Origin: an uncultured Dialister sp.
GTDB taxonomy: Bacteria > Bacillota > Negativicutes > Veillonellales > Dialisteraceae
NCBI RefSeq assembly: GCF_900765565.1
Contig: NZ_CAAFRZ010000274.1
Coordinates: forward strand, 1 to 22,307
Direction: 5' to 3'
DNA: 22,307 nt
In this document: positions 22,133 through 22,307 of the stretch, piece after piece
How the letters are laid out: every line of letters starts with the position of its first letter
How positions within the stretch are numbered: position 1 is the first letter of the stretch
The notes under the pieces: generated by a model
Seen by the model: the letters and a program-made list of their open reading frames with translations, nothing else
What the model was told of the DNA's origin: nothing
Databases searched by the model: none
Translations under genes and position numbers: made by a program

Positions 22133-22307
22133 CTTCTAAAAGCAGGATAGAGAAAAACCCGGCATTCCCGAAAGCAAGAAAGATTTCTCCACTCGTCGAA
22201 GCTGTAGCGGTTGTTAACGGCAGAGTCATCTATCATGATCACACCGGTCGAAATGACGGGGACTGGTAAGGATATATTCTCAATATCGTTTTCTGAAAAG
22301 TGATGTC

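Overview
The window looks like a chromosomal segment of a GC-rich, anaerobic, fermentative Firmicute. I infer a Negativicutes member such as Acidaminococcaceae or Veillonellaceae. The grounds are strong AGGAGG-type ribosome binding sites, TTGACA/TATAAT promoters, a T-box leader, short intergenic hairpins, and an Ech-type hydrogenase. The taxonomic call is inference; no rRNA or other marker gene is present.

Layout. 1-427: possible right end of an insertion sequence, a strong terminator and repeat-rich spacer. 428-1060: YigZ/IMPACT-family protein. 1061-1453: repeat-rich spacer. 1454-1993: unrecognised coiled-coil protein. 2075-2379: promoter plus T-box riboswitch controlling a YkvI-type transporter (2426-3607), closed by a terminator. 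3888-11076: a six-gene energy-converting [NiFe]-hydrogenase locus in canonical echABCDEF order. 11069-16837: the complete maturation set hypA, hypB, hypF, hypC, hypD, hypE. 16857-17123: a 19-bp inverted-repeat element and a bidirectional terminator. 17131-18489 (minus): class III aminotransferase. 18755-19675 (minus): signal-anchored alpha/beta hydrolase. 19913-20977 (plus): iron-containing alcohol/glycerol dehydrogenase-family enzyme with its own promoter and terminator. 20978-22307: long repeat-rich stretch with no convincing gene.

How the genes work together. EchA and EchB form the membrane ion-translocating arm. EchC, EchD and EchE form the peripheral [NiFe] module. EchF should carry electrons from reduced ferredoxin, so the complex couples ferredoxin-dependent H2 evolution, or its reverse, to an ion gradient. 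HypA-HypF build and insert the Ni-Fe(CN)2CO centre of EchE. EchE ends immediately after its last nickel-ligand motif, so no maturation protease is expected, and none is encoded here.

The most unusual protein is EchF. Instead of a roughly 120-180 residue 2[4Fe-4S] subunit it is a 677-residue polyferredoxin with five 2[4Fe-4S] modules (ten predicted clusters). The last three are exact 441-bp-period repeats whose cores are identical in protein but differ at synonymous sites. The most unusual DNA features are the intergenic repeats: heptad-period tandem arrays, a dispersed palindrome seen at three places, an inverted pair of TCAGAC arrays near the two window ends, and a cluster of six different hairpins between echE and echF, three of which share a nearly constant 12-nt loop.
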